From positions 1 to 41,067 of the forward strand of contig CAJTPB010000016.1 of NCBI GenBank assembly GCA_910578065.1: a stretch of DNA of 41,067 bases, given 5' to 3'. This DNA is from an uncultured Christensenella sp. (GTDB lineage Bacteria > Bacillota > Clostridia > Christensenellales > Borkfalkiaceae). How positions within the stretch are numbered: the first letter of the stretch is position 1; each line of letters starts with the position of its first letter. Position numbers and translations under genes: made by a program. Shown piece by piece: positions 1 to 8,082 of this stretch. The notes under the pieces are model-generated. The model had not been told where the DNA came from. It searched no databases and was given only the letters and a program-made list of their open reading frames with translations.

Positions 1-250
1 CTTCGTAAGCCTGTTTAGGTCCTAATAATTGTACCCCCCCCCGAATTTTTTAAGCATTGTGGATAACTTGTTCATTTCAGCGCTCCGTACCTTTTTCATC
101 AGTATTTTATTCTATACTTATATACATTATCATTCTATCATATGATTTTACTTTTTTCAACTGTTTTTCGCAAATATTTTTTTCTTGCGCTTTTCCTCTT
201 TCTTCCAACACTATATCTTGTGGTTTTTTCTGCGGCAATAATAAATTAAA
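1..250. other. Gene-free, AT-rich left edge
   Basis: No convincing gene, RNA or hairpin terminator is visible. There is a run of nine C at about 34-42 and long T-rich stretches. An open frame that begins here on the plus strand runs into the antisense of the SDR gene, is low-complexity and Phe/Ser-rich, and has no ribosome binding site. The stretch is simply the region downstream of the leftmost minus-strand gene. Confidence 0.6.
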
Positions 251-1048
251 TTACGAAAACGCGTCTTTTTCCGTTTTCGACCATCGGCGGGCGATCGCGC
301 GCAGTTTAAAAGACAACGGAATGCAAGCCGTGCATGCGCGCATCAGCTTATTCCAAAAACCGATAATTACCGTGCGGTGATTTCTTTGCACTGCCTTTAA
401 ACTTGCTTTTGCAACCGAAAGCGGACTTTTTGCGGCGAGCCTTCCCCATAAGCCCTGCGCGCGGATATTTTCTTTTACGTCTGCACGCGTGGGGATCGCA
501 CCGGGCAGCACGCACGTGATATTCGCCCTGCCGCGATATTCCGCCCGCAATGCCGCGCAAAATTGGTTTAACGCTTTTTTTGTAGCGCTGTACAACGCAA
601 AATAGGGCATGGGATAAATGCCCGAAACGCTTCCCACCGCAAGAATTTCCGTTTTACGGTTTTGCGCGCCGTTTTCGAGCGCGAACTTGATGCAAGATAC
701 CGCGCCTTCGAAATTGACGCGCGTTTGAAGCAGAATTTTTTCTTGCGTATATTTTTCAAACGCTTTTTGAATATCCGCCCCCGCAACGTATACAAGCCGC
801 CGAAAGCGGATCCCCTGCGCATTTGACCGGGCAAACATGTTTGCACGCGAATGCTCGTCCGTTAAATCGCACGCGCAAATTTGCACGGGCAGGGAAGGGA
901 AACGCTCTTTCAGCGATTGCGAAAGTGCGGTAAGGCGCGGCTCGCTTCTTCCCGTTAAAAACAGCGGCTCGCCGCGCTCAGCCAAAAGCTGCACGAACGC
1001 GCCGCCCAAGCCCCCGCACGCGCCCGTAATCAACGTGTATTCTTTCAT
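251..1048 (-). CDS. SDR-family NAD(P)-dependent oxidoreductase
   Basis: A short-chain dehydrogenase/reductase of 265 residues, probably cytoplasmic. The N-terminal Rossmann nucleotide-binding motif TGACGGLG is at residues 8-15, and the catalytic set is Ser140/142 with Y153-x-x-x-K157 (YSATK). Length is typical of classical SDRs, and the C-terminal tail is rich in basic residues, reminiscent of membrane-associated 3-ketoacyl or 3-ketosphinganine reductase-like SDRs. The start at 1048 leaves one base between it and the stop of the upstream thioesterase gene; another ATG at 1060 would overlap that gene. The pairing with a hotdog thioesterase suggests a small acyl-metabolism operon, but the substrate cannot be read from sequence. 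The family assignment is secure and the specific reaction is unknown. Confidence 0.88.
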   Translation of the reverse strand: MKEYTLITGACGGLGGAFVQLLAERGEPLFLTGRSEPRLTALSQSLKERFPSLPVQICACDLTDEHSRANMFARSNAQGIRFRRLVYVAGADIQKAFEKYTQEKILLQTRVNFEGAVSCIKFALENGAQNRKTEILAVGSVSGIYPMPYFALYSATKKALNQFCAALRAEYRGRANITCVLPGAIPTRADVKENIRAQGLWGRLAAKSPLSVAKASLKAVQRNHRTVIIGFWNKLMRACTACIPLSFKLRAIARRWSKTEKDAFS

Positions 1049-1049
1049 G

Positions 1050-1550
1050 TTACAGCGCAATTTCCGTAACGCCGTCTTCGATCAGATAACACATTTCTTC
1101 CCGTTCGGAGATCCCCGCGCCGATCTTGCTTACGTCTAACTTTAAATACTTGATCACCGCGCTCGCGAGCACTGCGCCCGATCGGTCGGAGATCGTGCAT
1201 TCCGCCGTGAGGAAATGTCCGCTTTCTTTTACGATAACTCCCCTGCCGATGAGCGGCACGCCGTAAGGCACCGGTTTACGGTATTTCGTTTCGAGCGAGG
1301 TCGTTACGCCGTACGTCTTTTCACCGCCTTCTTTTGCCCAAAGCGCGCGCAAACCCATTTCGTCTAACATGGCGGTAATCATTCCGCCGTGCACCCGCCC
1401 CGGATAGCTTTGATGCTCTTCCCGATAGGAAAACAGCGAGGCTACGCTTCCGTCTTCCATCGTATAAAAAGGCGCGCGTACCCCCGCGGAGTTATCTAAT
1501 CCGCAAATTACGCACATTTTACTGTTCCGCTGTTTGGCTGTTACTTTCAT
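1050..1550 (-). CDS. PaaI-type hotdog-fold thioesterase
   Basis: A 166-residue protein of the single-domain hotdog thioesterase family (PaaI-like), which hydrolyses acyl-CoA thioesters. The family helix motif HGGM is at residues 54-57 and is followed by the hydrophobic helix MLDEMGLRAL. The short N-terminal CxxC (Cys13, Cys16) is a feature often seen in Firmicute members. The start at 1550 is chosen because AGGAGAGG lies directly upstream; an ATG at 1589 lies inside the promoter region. It has its own SigA-like promoter and is the first gene of a two-gene operon with the SDR gene. The acyl substrate is unknown. Confidence 0.85.
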   Translation of the reverse strand: MKVTAKQRNSKMCVICGLDNSAGVRAPFYTMEDGSVASLFSYREEHQSYPGRVHGGMITAMLDEMGLRALWAKEGGEKTYGVTTSLETKYRKPVPYGVPLIGRGVIVKESGHFLTAECTISDRSGAVLASAVIKYLKLDVSKIGAGISEREEMCYLIEDGVTEIAL

Positions 1551-1578
1551 ATAACCCTCTCCTATATTCTTGAGTATT

Positions 1579-1606
1579 ATTATACGCAACCTCTTCGAAT
1601 TGTCAA
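1579..1606 (-). promoter_or_regulatory. SigA-type promoter of the thioesterase/SDR operon
   Basis: On the minus strand, TTGACA (1601-1606) and TATAAT (1579-1584) are both full consensus boxes, separated by 16 bases. The start codon at 1550 is about 22 bases beyond the expected transcription start, with an AGGAGAGG ribosome binding site between. Confidence 0.85.
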
Positions 1607-1670
1607 GAACTTCTTCTTTTGTTCGTTCAATTCAAATTCGCCGTTGCCGCCCCTACTTTTTTCCATACGC

Positions 1671-1699
1671 TTGAAATTTGTCCTTCGGCATGTTATAAC
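1671..1699 (+). promoter_or_regulatory. SigA-type promoter of the acyltransferase pseudogene
   Basis: TTGAAA (1671-1676), a 17-base spacer and TATAAC (1694-1699) lie just upstream of AAGGGG at 1705-1710 and the ATG at 1719. The promoter and ribosome binding site appear intact although the gene they serve is interrupted. Confidence 0.6.
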
Positions 1700-1718
1700 A
1701 AAAATAAGGGGAACTTCT

Positions 1719-2534
1719 ATGAACGTTTTGCAGCTTTGCTCTATGATAAATTTACCCGAAGAGGTATTTGCCGAAATTGAACGTTATTTTTCCGAGCGCG
1801 TTAGCGTTGTTGACGATTGTTTGAAAAATCAGTTATCTAAGCGGGATTGTTGAGAAACGGCTTTAAAAGAATTAAAACGGCGAATCGGAACGGATCAATA
1901 CGGCTTTTGTATTCTTGCGGAACTGTTAAACATTGCATGCGATACTTACGAATCTTATTTGAAAAAAGGAATTTCTATTGACATATTTATTCGCACAATG
2001 GAATTTTGCTCTCGGTTTATTAAAAGGCAGAAAAAATATTTCGGGCATTACGCTTTTACATGGGATTGGTGGTTTACGCGACAAATCGCCATGCCGGAGT
2101 TTCGAATCGAAGAACTCGAATTCGAATTGATCGATCGTCCCGATCGGGAAATCAGCATTCACATTCCCTCGGACGCCGACCTTCGGCCTTTTCGGCTGCA
2201 AAGCACGTTAAATGCGTTTAAAGCGTTTTTAAGCGCTTATTACCCCGATTGGTCGGAAGTTGATTGGTATTGCGAATCTTGGTTGCTGTCGCCTTTGTTA
2301 AACGAATTATTGGAAGCAAATTCGAATATTTTATATTTTAAGCAATTATTCGAATTACAGTCGGCTGACACGGAAAGCATGGCGATACTCGATTGGGTTT
2401 TTCCGGGTGAAACGGTAACCTTACAAGATTTGCCGGAAACGACTTCGCTGCAAAAAAAGATGAAATTATTTTTGCTGAACGGAGAAAAAATCGGCTGGGT
2501 AAAGGGAAAGTATAAAAAAGAAAATAACAAATAA
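1719..2534 (+). pseudogene. GNAT-like acyltransferase-domain protein, interrupted by in-frame TGA
   Basis: The reading frame from ATG 1719 is one continuous frame to 2534 except for a single TGA at 1851-1853, after codon 44. Both halves are in the same frame (about 271 codons including the stop). The C-terminal part carries signatures of the two-domain 'acyltransferase domain-containing' family with an N-terminal helical domain and GNAT_C: HYAFTWDWWFTRQ, then FRIEELEFEL, ISIHIPSDADL, and SWLLSPLLNELLEANSNIL. The natural substrate of this family is not established. TGA is used as an ordinary stop elsewhere in the window (araA, dapA, AraC gene), so genome-wide recoding is ruled out. No selenocysteine context is evident. 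It is either a recent pseudogene or a base-calling error. Internal restart at 1959 would give a 191-residue fragment but lacks a ribosome binding site. Confidence 0.75.
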
Positions 2535-2561
2535 GAACGCAAGCGTTTTACTTGCGTTCTT
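2533..2561 (+). terminator. Hairpin after the acyltransferase pseudogene
   Basis: A perfect 11-bp stem (AAGAACGCAAG with CTTGCGTTCTT) closes a 7-base loop and begins at the stop codon. No long T-run follows on the plus strand, so it is a weak or factor-assisted terminator. Confidence 0.5.
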
Positions 2562-2626
2562 ACCGGCGCAGCGCATCAGCCACCAACCGAACCGATAAAA
2601 AACACCGCAAATTTTTGTCGATTCGT

Positions 2627-2642
2627 TGCGGCAAGCGCCGCA
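2627..2642 (-). terminator. Short hairpin after the GH31 pseudogene
   Basis: TGCGGC and GCCGCA form a 6-bp stem around a 4-base loop, just downstream of the minus-strand GH31 stop. There is no clear U-run, so the terminator call is tentative. Confidence 0.3.
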
Positions 2643-2651
2643 TATTTCAAT

Positions 2652-4624
2652 TTAACCTATCCGCTCGAATACAGGAATTTCATCGAGCGGCGCCGAAACG
2701 GTGTATCTGCCCGTTTCATAAATACGATTAACGAATATATGCCGCCATTTCCCCTTCGGCAAATAAACTTCGCGTTCACGTATTCCCCCGTACAAAACGG
2801 GAGCAACCAAATAACGACTTCCCAACATATATTCGTCCGCAATTTCCCAACATATCTCGTCCTCGGGAAACTCATAAAAAAGCGTACGCATTACGGGTGA
2901 ACCGTTCTCGCTTGCCTCACGCATAATTTCTTTCAGATACGATTTCATGGAAATGCGGATATCCAAAAATTTTTTTAAAATTTTATATACCTCTTCCCCG
3001 TAACTCCAAAGTTCGTTATCCCTACCCGTAGGCGAAAAACCGCCGCCGAATTCACCCTCCGCAAGATTGGGAATATCGTGCGGACCACGGTCACCGTGCA
3101 GACGCAAAACGGGCGAAAAAGCAGAAAACGCAAACCAACGGACCAACAATTCGTTAAATTCCGGATCGGTGACGTCTCCGAAAAATCCCCCCGTATCCGT
3201 CGTCCACCAAGGGATACCCGCCAAACCGATATTTAATCCCCCCGACATCTGATCGCGAAGCGACGAAAAATTCGAATAAATATCCCCCGACCATACGACG
3301 GCGGCATATTTCTGCGAACCGACCCACGCGCTCCGAACAAGACTGACCGGTTCTTTTTCTCCCGCACAGCGCAATCCGTCGTATACGCCTTTGGTATGCA
3401 AAAGCGGAAAACAATTACCCGCTTTCAAATCCGAACCAATATAATAACGGAAATGCTCATAATCATATGTGGCAAATTCCGGCTCCGCCTCGTCAAGCCA
3501 AAAGCCGTCTATACCGTAATCGTAATAGTTTTTTTCAGTTTCTCCCAAAGAAAATTTCTCGCCTCAGGGTTCGTCGCGTCATAAATGACGGTATCCCCCT
3601 GAAAATCAAAACATTGCATTGAACCGCGCTCTGTGCGAACAAGAAGCCCTCTTTCAAGCATTTCCGAAAAGTTAACGCTATGCCTATCCACCGTCGGCCA
3701 GACGGAAACCATGCATTTCGTACCCATGGAATGAAGTTCGTCCGTCATAGCTTTGGGATCGGGAAAATATTCCGGGTCGAAACTCCAATCCCCCTGCCTC
3801 ACCCAGTGAAAGAAATCTATCACAATATAGTCGAGCGGAATGCCGCGGCGATAATATTCGCGTGCCACGGAAAGCACTTCTTCCTGCGTGCGATAACGAA
3901 GCTTACTTTGCCAAAGCCCGAGTGCGCTATCGGGAAAAAGCGGCGCTCTGCCGACTACTTCGGTAAAGTTTGCTATAATTTTTTTAGGCGTGTCGTCTGC
4001 GGTTATCCAATAATCCATTTCATCCGTGCACGAGGCACGCCACTGCGTCATATTCTCCCCGAACACCGCTTCGCCCACACCCGAAAGATTCCACAAAAAT
4101 CCATATCCCAAATTTGACAGATAGAACGGAACGCTGATTTGAGAATTGCGTTGAGCAAGTTCCAAAACGCATCCTTTCAAATTGAGATTCGGTTGTTAAT
4201 ATTGTCCCATACCGAAAAATTTCTCTTGCGGTTGCGCCTCGAACCTAACGGTCAATAAGCCGCCTCCTCCCGAAAACGGTTTGAATTCCCGCGCCTTCAA
4301 TTTCATGCTCGGACTATGCGGATTCGCAAGAGAAAAATCACGGTAATATTCTTTTAAAAGCAGCTTTTTTTCACAATAAAAGGCAAGCCAACCGTTGTTA
4401 TGCACAAAAGCGCTTATTTTTCCGTTGGTAATCCGTGCCCCGTCGTTCTCGCGCACAACGCTAACGTTTTGCGTTTCTCCCCGTTGAAGAGCGCGATTCT
4501 CCCCTGTAAATTGCGGAAACACGGTTGAACGAATGCGAAGCGCATTGTTTCCCCACGCCATAATTTGTAACGTTTCGTTTCCCTGCTTTGCGGTAAGCGA
4601 TTTTGTATCAAATATAAATTGCAT
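2652..4624 (-). pseudogene. GH31 alpha-xylosidase/alpha-glucosidase-type glycosidase, broken twice
   Basis: Three fragments make one GH31 protein of about 657 residues. Starting at ATG 4624, the N-terminal domain runs to GMGQY and then meets TAA at 4196-4198, exactly where the family has Q (GMGQYQQP); CAA to TAA is a one-base change. The same frame continues through LELAQRNSQISVPF and the barrel start. A second lesion sits in the run of seven T at 3529-3535: eight bases would restore KLKKNYYDYG. The last part carries the nucleophile motif GFWLDEAEPE, the acid/base motif VWSGD and the DTGGF segment. The WLDEAEPE form resembles the alpha-xylosidase branch more than the alpha-glucosidase branch. 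There is no signal peptide, so the enzyme would have been cytoplasmic. Promoter and AAGGA site are intact, so decay is recent or the lesions are sequencing errors. Confidence 0.85.
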
Positions 4625-4639
4625 AATTCCTTCGCCGTA

Positions 4640-4668
4640 ATTATACTATCAATCTTTTGCACTGTCAA
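4640..4668 (-). promoter_or_regulatory. Consensus SigA promoter of the GH31 gene
   Basis: On the minus strand, TTGACA (4663-4668), exactly 17 bases, then TATAAT (4640-4645): both boxes match consensus. The start codon at 4624 is close behind, with AAGGA between. Confidence 0.88.
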
Positions 4669-4822
4669 TATACAAACATAAAAAAATATAGTTTATTCTA
4701 AAACAAACGATATGAAATTAAAAAAAGCAAAAGATCGCCGAACTTTTATTTTCTTTAAATGCGAGTTTATTATCGAACGCGCGAAATCAGTCGGATAGCT
4801 TTTAAACTTACCAATCGAAATA

Positions 4823-4865
4823 AAAAACCCAACCGACCCTGTCACAGGTTCGATTGAGGGTTTTT
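4823..4865. terminator. Bidirectional terminator-like hairpin
   Basis: AAAAACCC pairs with GGGTTTTT at the base; the middle is partly paired and the tip is CCTG-TCA-CAGG. A-rich on the left and T-rich on the right, it could end transcription in both directions. No gene ends immediately at it, so which transcript it serves is unclear. Confidence 0.5.
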
Positions 4866-4944
4866 CTTGTCTTTGCTACCCGAAAAGAATGCAAAGATAT
4901 TCAGGGTTTCCAAAAAATATCGAAGAACTTTTGGGGAAAAGGAG

Positions 4945-4998
4945 AAAACGACGTTGCAGCGAGAAAGACATCTTTCGCTGCATAAACCGCCGTTTTAC
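4945..4998 (-). other. Long imperfect hairpin between tRNA-Ser and the GH31 promoter
   Basis: The outer arms AAAACGACG and CGCCGTTTT pair with one mismatch, and the inner arms TGCAGCG and CGCTGCA extend with AAAG/CTTT to a small loop. On the minus strand the structure is followed by TTTTCTCC. The rest of the roughly 330-base gap (4669-5003) shows no open frame with a ribosome binding site. It could be a further terminator or part of a small RNA. Confidence 0.35.
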
Positions 4999-5003
4999 AT
5001 AAA

Positions 5004-5052
5004 GAAAAAACCTAAATCAAACTACCCATTAAAGGATGTTCAACTTAGGTTT
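5004..5052 (-). terminator. Terminator of tRNA-Ser
   Basis: AAACCTAA (5008-5015) pairs with TTAGGTTT (5045-5052), and on the minus strand the stem is followed by six T. It begins five bases after the tRNA CCA end. Confidence 0.65.
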
Positions 5053-5056
5053 CTCT

Positions 5057-5146
5057 TGGCGCAGAGAAAGGGATTTGAACCCTTGGATACGTCCCCGCAT
5101 CACACGATTTCGAATCGTGCGCGTTCGACCACTCCGCCATCTCTGC
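5057..5146 (-). tRNA. tRNA-Ser (anticodon CGA)
   Basis: The acceptor stem GCAGAGA (5140-5146, minus strand) pairs with TCTCTGC, followed by discriminator G and an encoded CCA (5057-5059). The anticodon arm is CACGA-TTCGAAA-TCGTG, giving anticodon CGA, which reads UCG serine codons. The T-arm has GGTTCAAATCC, and a long variable arm makes this a class II tRNA of 87 bases plus CCA, as expected for serine. It is flanked by its own promoter and terminator, so it is a single-gene transcription unit. Confidence 0.95.
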
Positions 5147-5156
5147 AAGCCTTTTT

Positions 5157-5185
5157 ATTTTAGCCGTTTTTTTTAAAAAAGGCAA
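5157..5185 (-). promoter_or_regulatory. Promoter of tRNA-Ser
   Basis: On the minus strand, TTGCCT (5180-5185), 17 bases, TAAAAT (5157-5162), ending ten bases before the mature tRNA 5' end. The spacer is a T-run/A-run that would bend DNA. The same A/T-rich segment could form a weak hairpin behind the gene ending at 5235. Confidence 0.65.
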
Positions 5186-5234
5186 GCTATTTTATACCGC
5201 TTTTTATAATTTATTTTCGATTTCCCGCAAGAAC

Positions 5235-6413
5235 TTATCCGCCGCCTGTACGCCATACGCGGTTCTCGCGAAACCATTCGGTATCTTTTAAAACGATATC
5301 GTGATTGCTCCCCTTTACCGAAAAGGCGACTCCGTCCGACTTTACTACAATGTTTCCGTTCATAGAGGTAAATTCCCACGACTTTGGATCGTAAGAAACG
5401 CCCGTCGCAAGCGACGTAACATACACCTTTTCGGTATACTTCGAAATCCGATCGATAAACGCCTGCGAAGGGAAAGTATTTTCGGGATTGATCGTATATT
5501 CGGGCGCGCCCGCGCAGCAGCACACGCATACGACTTCGGGCTGAATAACGGAAAGCAGACAATCGTTGCTCGAAGTGGGGCTTCCGTGATGACCGCCTTT
5601 AAACAGTTTGCACTTGGGCAGGTTATTGTGTTTTACCAACCCTTCTTCCCCGTCCTTTTCCAAATCGCCCGTAAACAGATAATTATAATTCCCCTGCGTA
5701 AGCAGCATGCACACCGAATAATTGTTCTCGTCGCTCGACTTTTCCTCGTAAAAAGGGTTATACAAAATGCTCATCGTAACGTTTTCGGCAAGAGCGTACG
5801 ACTTTTTTGCGCCGTCTTCTTCGTTCCAGCACTGCAACGCCGTATAATGCACCGCGCCCGCTTTTACTTCCGCCTTGCGCTTTTCCACGTAATCGTTATA
5901 AATTTCCGTTTCTTTATTCGTCTGCGTAAAATCGATGATCGTTTTGCATTCAAAACTGTCGAACACGCCGGGTGCCTCTTTGGTACCGACGAACGCCGCA
6001 ATGTGATCTTGATGGGCATGCGTTGCGATAACGTATTCGAGCACGCCGTCCGTACAGTATTGTTTTAAATAGGGCACAATGGTTGCGGCGGACCCCTTGC
6101 GGGAACCCGCGTCGATCAGCACTTCGGTATCGCCGATTTTGATCAGCGTGCAATCGCCCGCATACTTGTTTCCCAATTCGAGAAAGTGCACGGTAAGTTC
6201 CCCCGTCTGCAACGGAGAAAGCGGTTCTTTTTTGCGGAAGTAAAACCAATAAACGCAAAAGCCGATTATCGCAATAATCAAGATCACCGCAATTACCGTA
6301 AGCAACGGTTTATGCGCGGATTTTTCGATCGTTTTTTCCGTAACCTTTACCGTTCGCTTTACGATTCGCTTTGCCGAATTCTTTTTGTTGTTGGAATTTT
6401 TACGCTGCGCCAT
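5235..6413 (-). CDS. Membrane-anchored metallo-beta-lactamase-fold hydrolase (ComEC C-terminal-like)
   Basis: A protein of 392 residues. Residues 1-35 are basic and Asn/Lys-rich, one membrane segment spans about 36-58, and the rest should face outside. The zinc motif THAHQDH is at 131-137 (H132, H134, D136, H137), with later LFTGDLE and GGHHGS motifs typical of the ComEC/Rec2 competence-type beta-lactamase domain. No ComEC membrane domain is present, so this is a free-standing surface version, probably a phosphodiesterase or nuclease-like hydrolase. Substrate is unknown. The GGHHGS motif is followed by a Cys-rich VCVCCCAGAP segment, which is unusual for an exported domain. The gene is 33 bases behind the small unknown gene and is the likely last member of the araB operon. 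Confidence 0.8.
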   Translation of the reverse strand: MAQRKNSNNKKNSAKRIVKRTVKVTEKTIEKSAHKPLLTVIAVILIIAIIGFCVYWFYFRKKEPLSPLQTGELTVHFLELGNKYAGDCTLIKIGDTEVLIDAGSRKGSAATIVPYLKQYCTDGVLEYVIATHAHQDHIAAFVGTKEAPGVFDSFECKTIIDFTQTNKETEIYNDYVEKRKAEVKAGAVHYTALQCWNEEDGAKKSYALAENVTMSILYNPFYEEKSSDENNYSVCMLLTQGNYNYLFTGDLEKDGEEGLVKHNNLPKCKLFKGGHHGSPTSSNDCLLSVIQPEVVCVCCCAGAPEYTINPENTFPSQAFIDRISKYTEKVYVTSLATGVSYDPKSWEFTSMNGNIVVKSDGVAFSVKGSNHDIVLKDTEWFRENRVWRTGGG

Positions 6414-6446
6414 AATTTATCTTATGTATCCTTTAAAAAAATCTTC

Positions 6447-6806
6447 CTATTCCTGCGCGGGAATCAAGCCGTACGTCTGCGCGATGCGAATCACCGCGCG
6501 GTCGATATTGTGCAGCAAGCGATTTAACGCCGTCTGTGCGCCCGCGTCGATCACGCCGTTTTCCGTAGTGCGCAAAACGGATACGATCATATCGAAATTG
6601 CCATAGATCGCCTTGCAATCTTCGTCGATTGCAGCAAACGCGGGCAGATCGCTGCCCGCTTGCAAACGGTGCATTTCTTTGATCAGCCCGTTCATTTCGG
6701 TAAGATTGCCGATATCCCCGCTTTGAAACAGCCGCGCAAGCACGCCGTTCAACTGCGCAAGGCGTTGGATAAACAATTCGACGCTTCCGTCTTTTTCTTC
6801 CATCAT
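6447..6806 (-). CDS. Small protein of unknown function
   Basis: A 119-residue acidic, largely helical protein with no signal peptide or membrane segment; I do not recognise the family. Its ATG overlaps the TGA of the UDP-sugar pyrophosphorylase gene (ATGA), which suggests translational coupling and supports it as a real gene. Two adjacent ATG codons (6806 and 6803) are possible starts. Leu/Ile heptad-like spacing (FIQRLAQLNGVLARLF and LNRLLHNIDRAVIRIA) suggests a helical bundle. Position between a nucleotidyltransferase and a surface hydrolase gives no clear role. Confidence 0.65.
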   Translation of the reverse strand: MMEEKDGSVELFIQRLAQLNGVLARLFQSGDIGNLTEMNGLIKEMHRLQAGSDLPAFAAIDEDCKAIYGNFDMIVSVLRTTENGVIDAGAQTALNRLLHNIDRAVIRIAQTYGLIPAQE

Positions 6807-8029
6807 AAAACAACTCCGTTTTTTTCGAGCAAGGCGCGCGCCGTTTCCACACTGTCGGTGCCCGTTTTATTTTTGATGGGCGCGAACTCTTTTTCCCGCT
6901 CTACCTCGAAGGGCAAACACGTTTCCATCAGTTTTACCATATCTAAAATAAGCGTTTCGAACTTGTAACCGTTTTCCGTTTGCGGAAGCACTTTTTCGCC
7001 CTTTTCGTCGATATACGGAATTTTCTTTTTAACGACGTGCACGGGAATTTGCTTTTGCGCGATTTCCTTTAACTTGGAATAGCGGAATAAATAATTTAAA
7101 ATTACCCCGTAGGTAAACAGCAGATCGCCGTTTTCGCCCCGCGCATGCGCCATTTCGGGCGTGAGTTCGTAATATTCGATAATGTTCGGCTTTCCGTCTT
7201 CCAAGCACAGCACCCCCACCCGTTCTTCGGGGCACGCTTTGCACACCACCTTTGCGGCGCAGTTTACGCCGCTTTCGATCGCCGCGCCTACGAACACGGG
7301 GTCGGCAATGCGCTGCAACACGTTATCCACCGCGAACACGTTCAGCCATTCTATCCCGCGTCTTTCGACATCTTCCCCCAATCCCGCGCGGAGCATAGAA
7401 GAAAACCAACCGCCGTTTCCGTTCGGCGAAGTGGCGACCCGCCCTTTTTCTTCGAGCAGGAGGTTGCCCACCCCGTCCGTACAGGGCGCAACGTCTTGCA
7501 TGAAAAAACGGACTTCTTGCCGCGGATACCCGAAATAGGCGTGCTCTTTTAAAAACGCTTTTGTTTCGCGGTCGTTTTTCTCGCTCGTCATAATATACAA
7601 CGGCGGAAACGCGCCGCAATCTTTGCTTACTTCGAGCAAATTTTCGATCAAGCACTGAAAGATATAAACGGGGCGGGTAACGCCGATATCGTAAACGCCC
7701 TTAGGCGCGTCCGACCCCAGCCGCGTGCCCTGACCGCCCGCAAGCAGCACCGCGCCCACTTTGCCCGCGCGCACGCATTCCCGTCCGCGCGCATAAAACG
7801 CCTGTTTCTGCGCCTCGATCTGCGCGATCTTCAACCCGTCGATGGGTAAAATTTCGCCCTTGCCGCTTAAATTTTGCGGCCGCCGCAGCTGTTCCGTTAC
7901 GGAAAGATCTAACCGCTCGATTTGCGCAAGCAGCGCTTTTTGCTCTTCTTCGTTCAGTTCTTCGTAATAGCGAAGCAGCCCTTCCTGCCCCCGCCCGCGA
8001 AGCAAACGCATTGTACTTTCGTAATCCAT
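6803..8029 (-). CDS. UDPGP-family UTP--sugar-1-phosphate uridylyltransferase
   Basis: A nucleotidyltransferase of 408 residues of the eukaryotic-like UDPGP family (UDP-GlcNAc/UDP-glucose/UDP-galactose pyrophosphorylases). The UTP-binding signature LAGGQGTRLG is at 96-105 with the DAPKG element right after; later come PNGNGGWF and a basic KKKIPYID segment typical of the UDP-HexNAc/UDP-sugar type. It makes a UDP-sugar and pyrophosphate in the cytoplasm. The start at 8029 has GGAGG seven bases upstream; longer frames reach into the next gene and are rejected. Placed behind an alpha-galactosidase, a role in turning sugar-1-phosphate (perhaps galactose-1-phosphate) into UDP-sugar is plausible, but UDP-GlcNAc synthesis is equally possible. 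Confidence 0.85.
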   Translation of the reverse strand: MDYESTMRLLRGRGQEGLLRYYEELNEEEQKALLAQIERLDLSVTEQLRRPQNLSGKGEILPIDGLKIAQIEAQKQAFYARGRECVRAGKVGAVLLAGGQGTRLGSDAPKGVYDIGVTRPVYIFQCLIENLLEVSKDCGAFPPLYIMTSEKNDRETKAFLKEHAYFGYPRQEVRFFMQDVAPCTDGVGNLLLEEKGRVATSPNGNGGWFSSMLRAGLGEDVERRGIEWLNVFAVDNVLQRIADPVFVGAAIESGVNCAAKVVCKACPEERVGVLCLEDGKPNIIEYYELTPEMAHARGENGDLLFTYGVILNYLFRYSKLKEIAQKQIPVHVVKKKIPYIDEKGEKVLPQTENGYKFETLILDMVKLMETCLPFEVEREKEFAPIKNKTGTDSVETARALLEKNGVVL

Positions 8030-8082
8030 TTCATCCTCCGATCGATAACCCTGATTCATTATAAGCGATATTGCGCGGAAAG

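Noticed and set aside
57..380. Plus-strand open frame at the left edge
   Set aside because: Low-complexity Phe/Ser-rich translation, no ribosome binding site, and overlaps the 3' end of the well-supported SDR gene on the other strand.
1851..1853. Selenocysteine or reassigned TGA
   Set aside because: TGA ends araA, dapA, the AraC-family gene and others normally, no selenocysteine element is apparent, and the position is not a known catalytic Cys site of the family.
3509..3548. Programmed frameshift in the GH31 gene
   Set aside because: A homopolymer slip could mimic one, but the gene also carries a nonsense codon upstream, and GH31 enzymes are not known to use frameshifting.
4867..5163. Plus-strand open frame of 98 codons
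   Set aside because: It runs through the antisense of tRNA-Ser and its terminator and shows no protein-like pattern.
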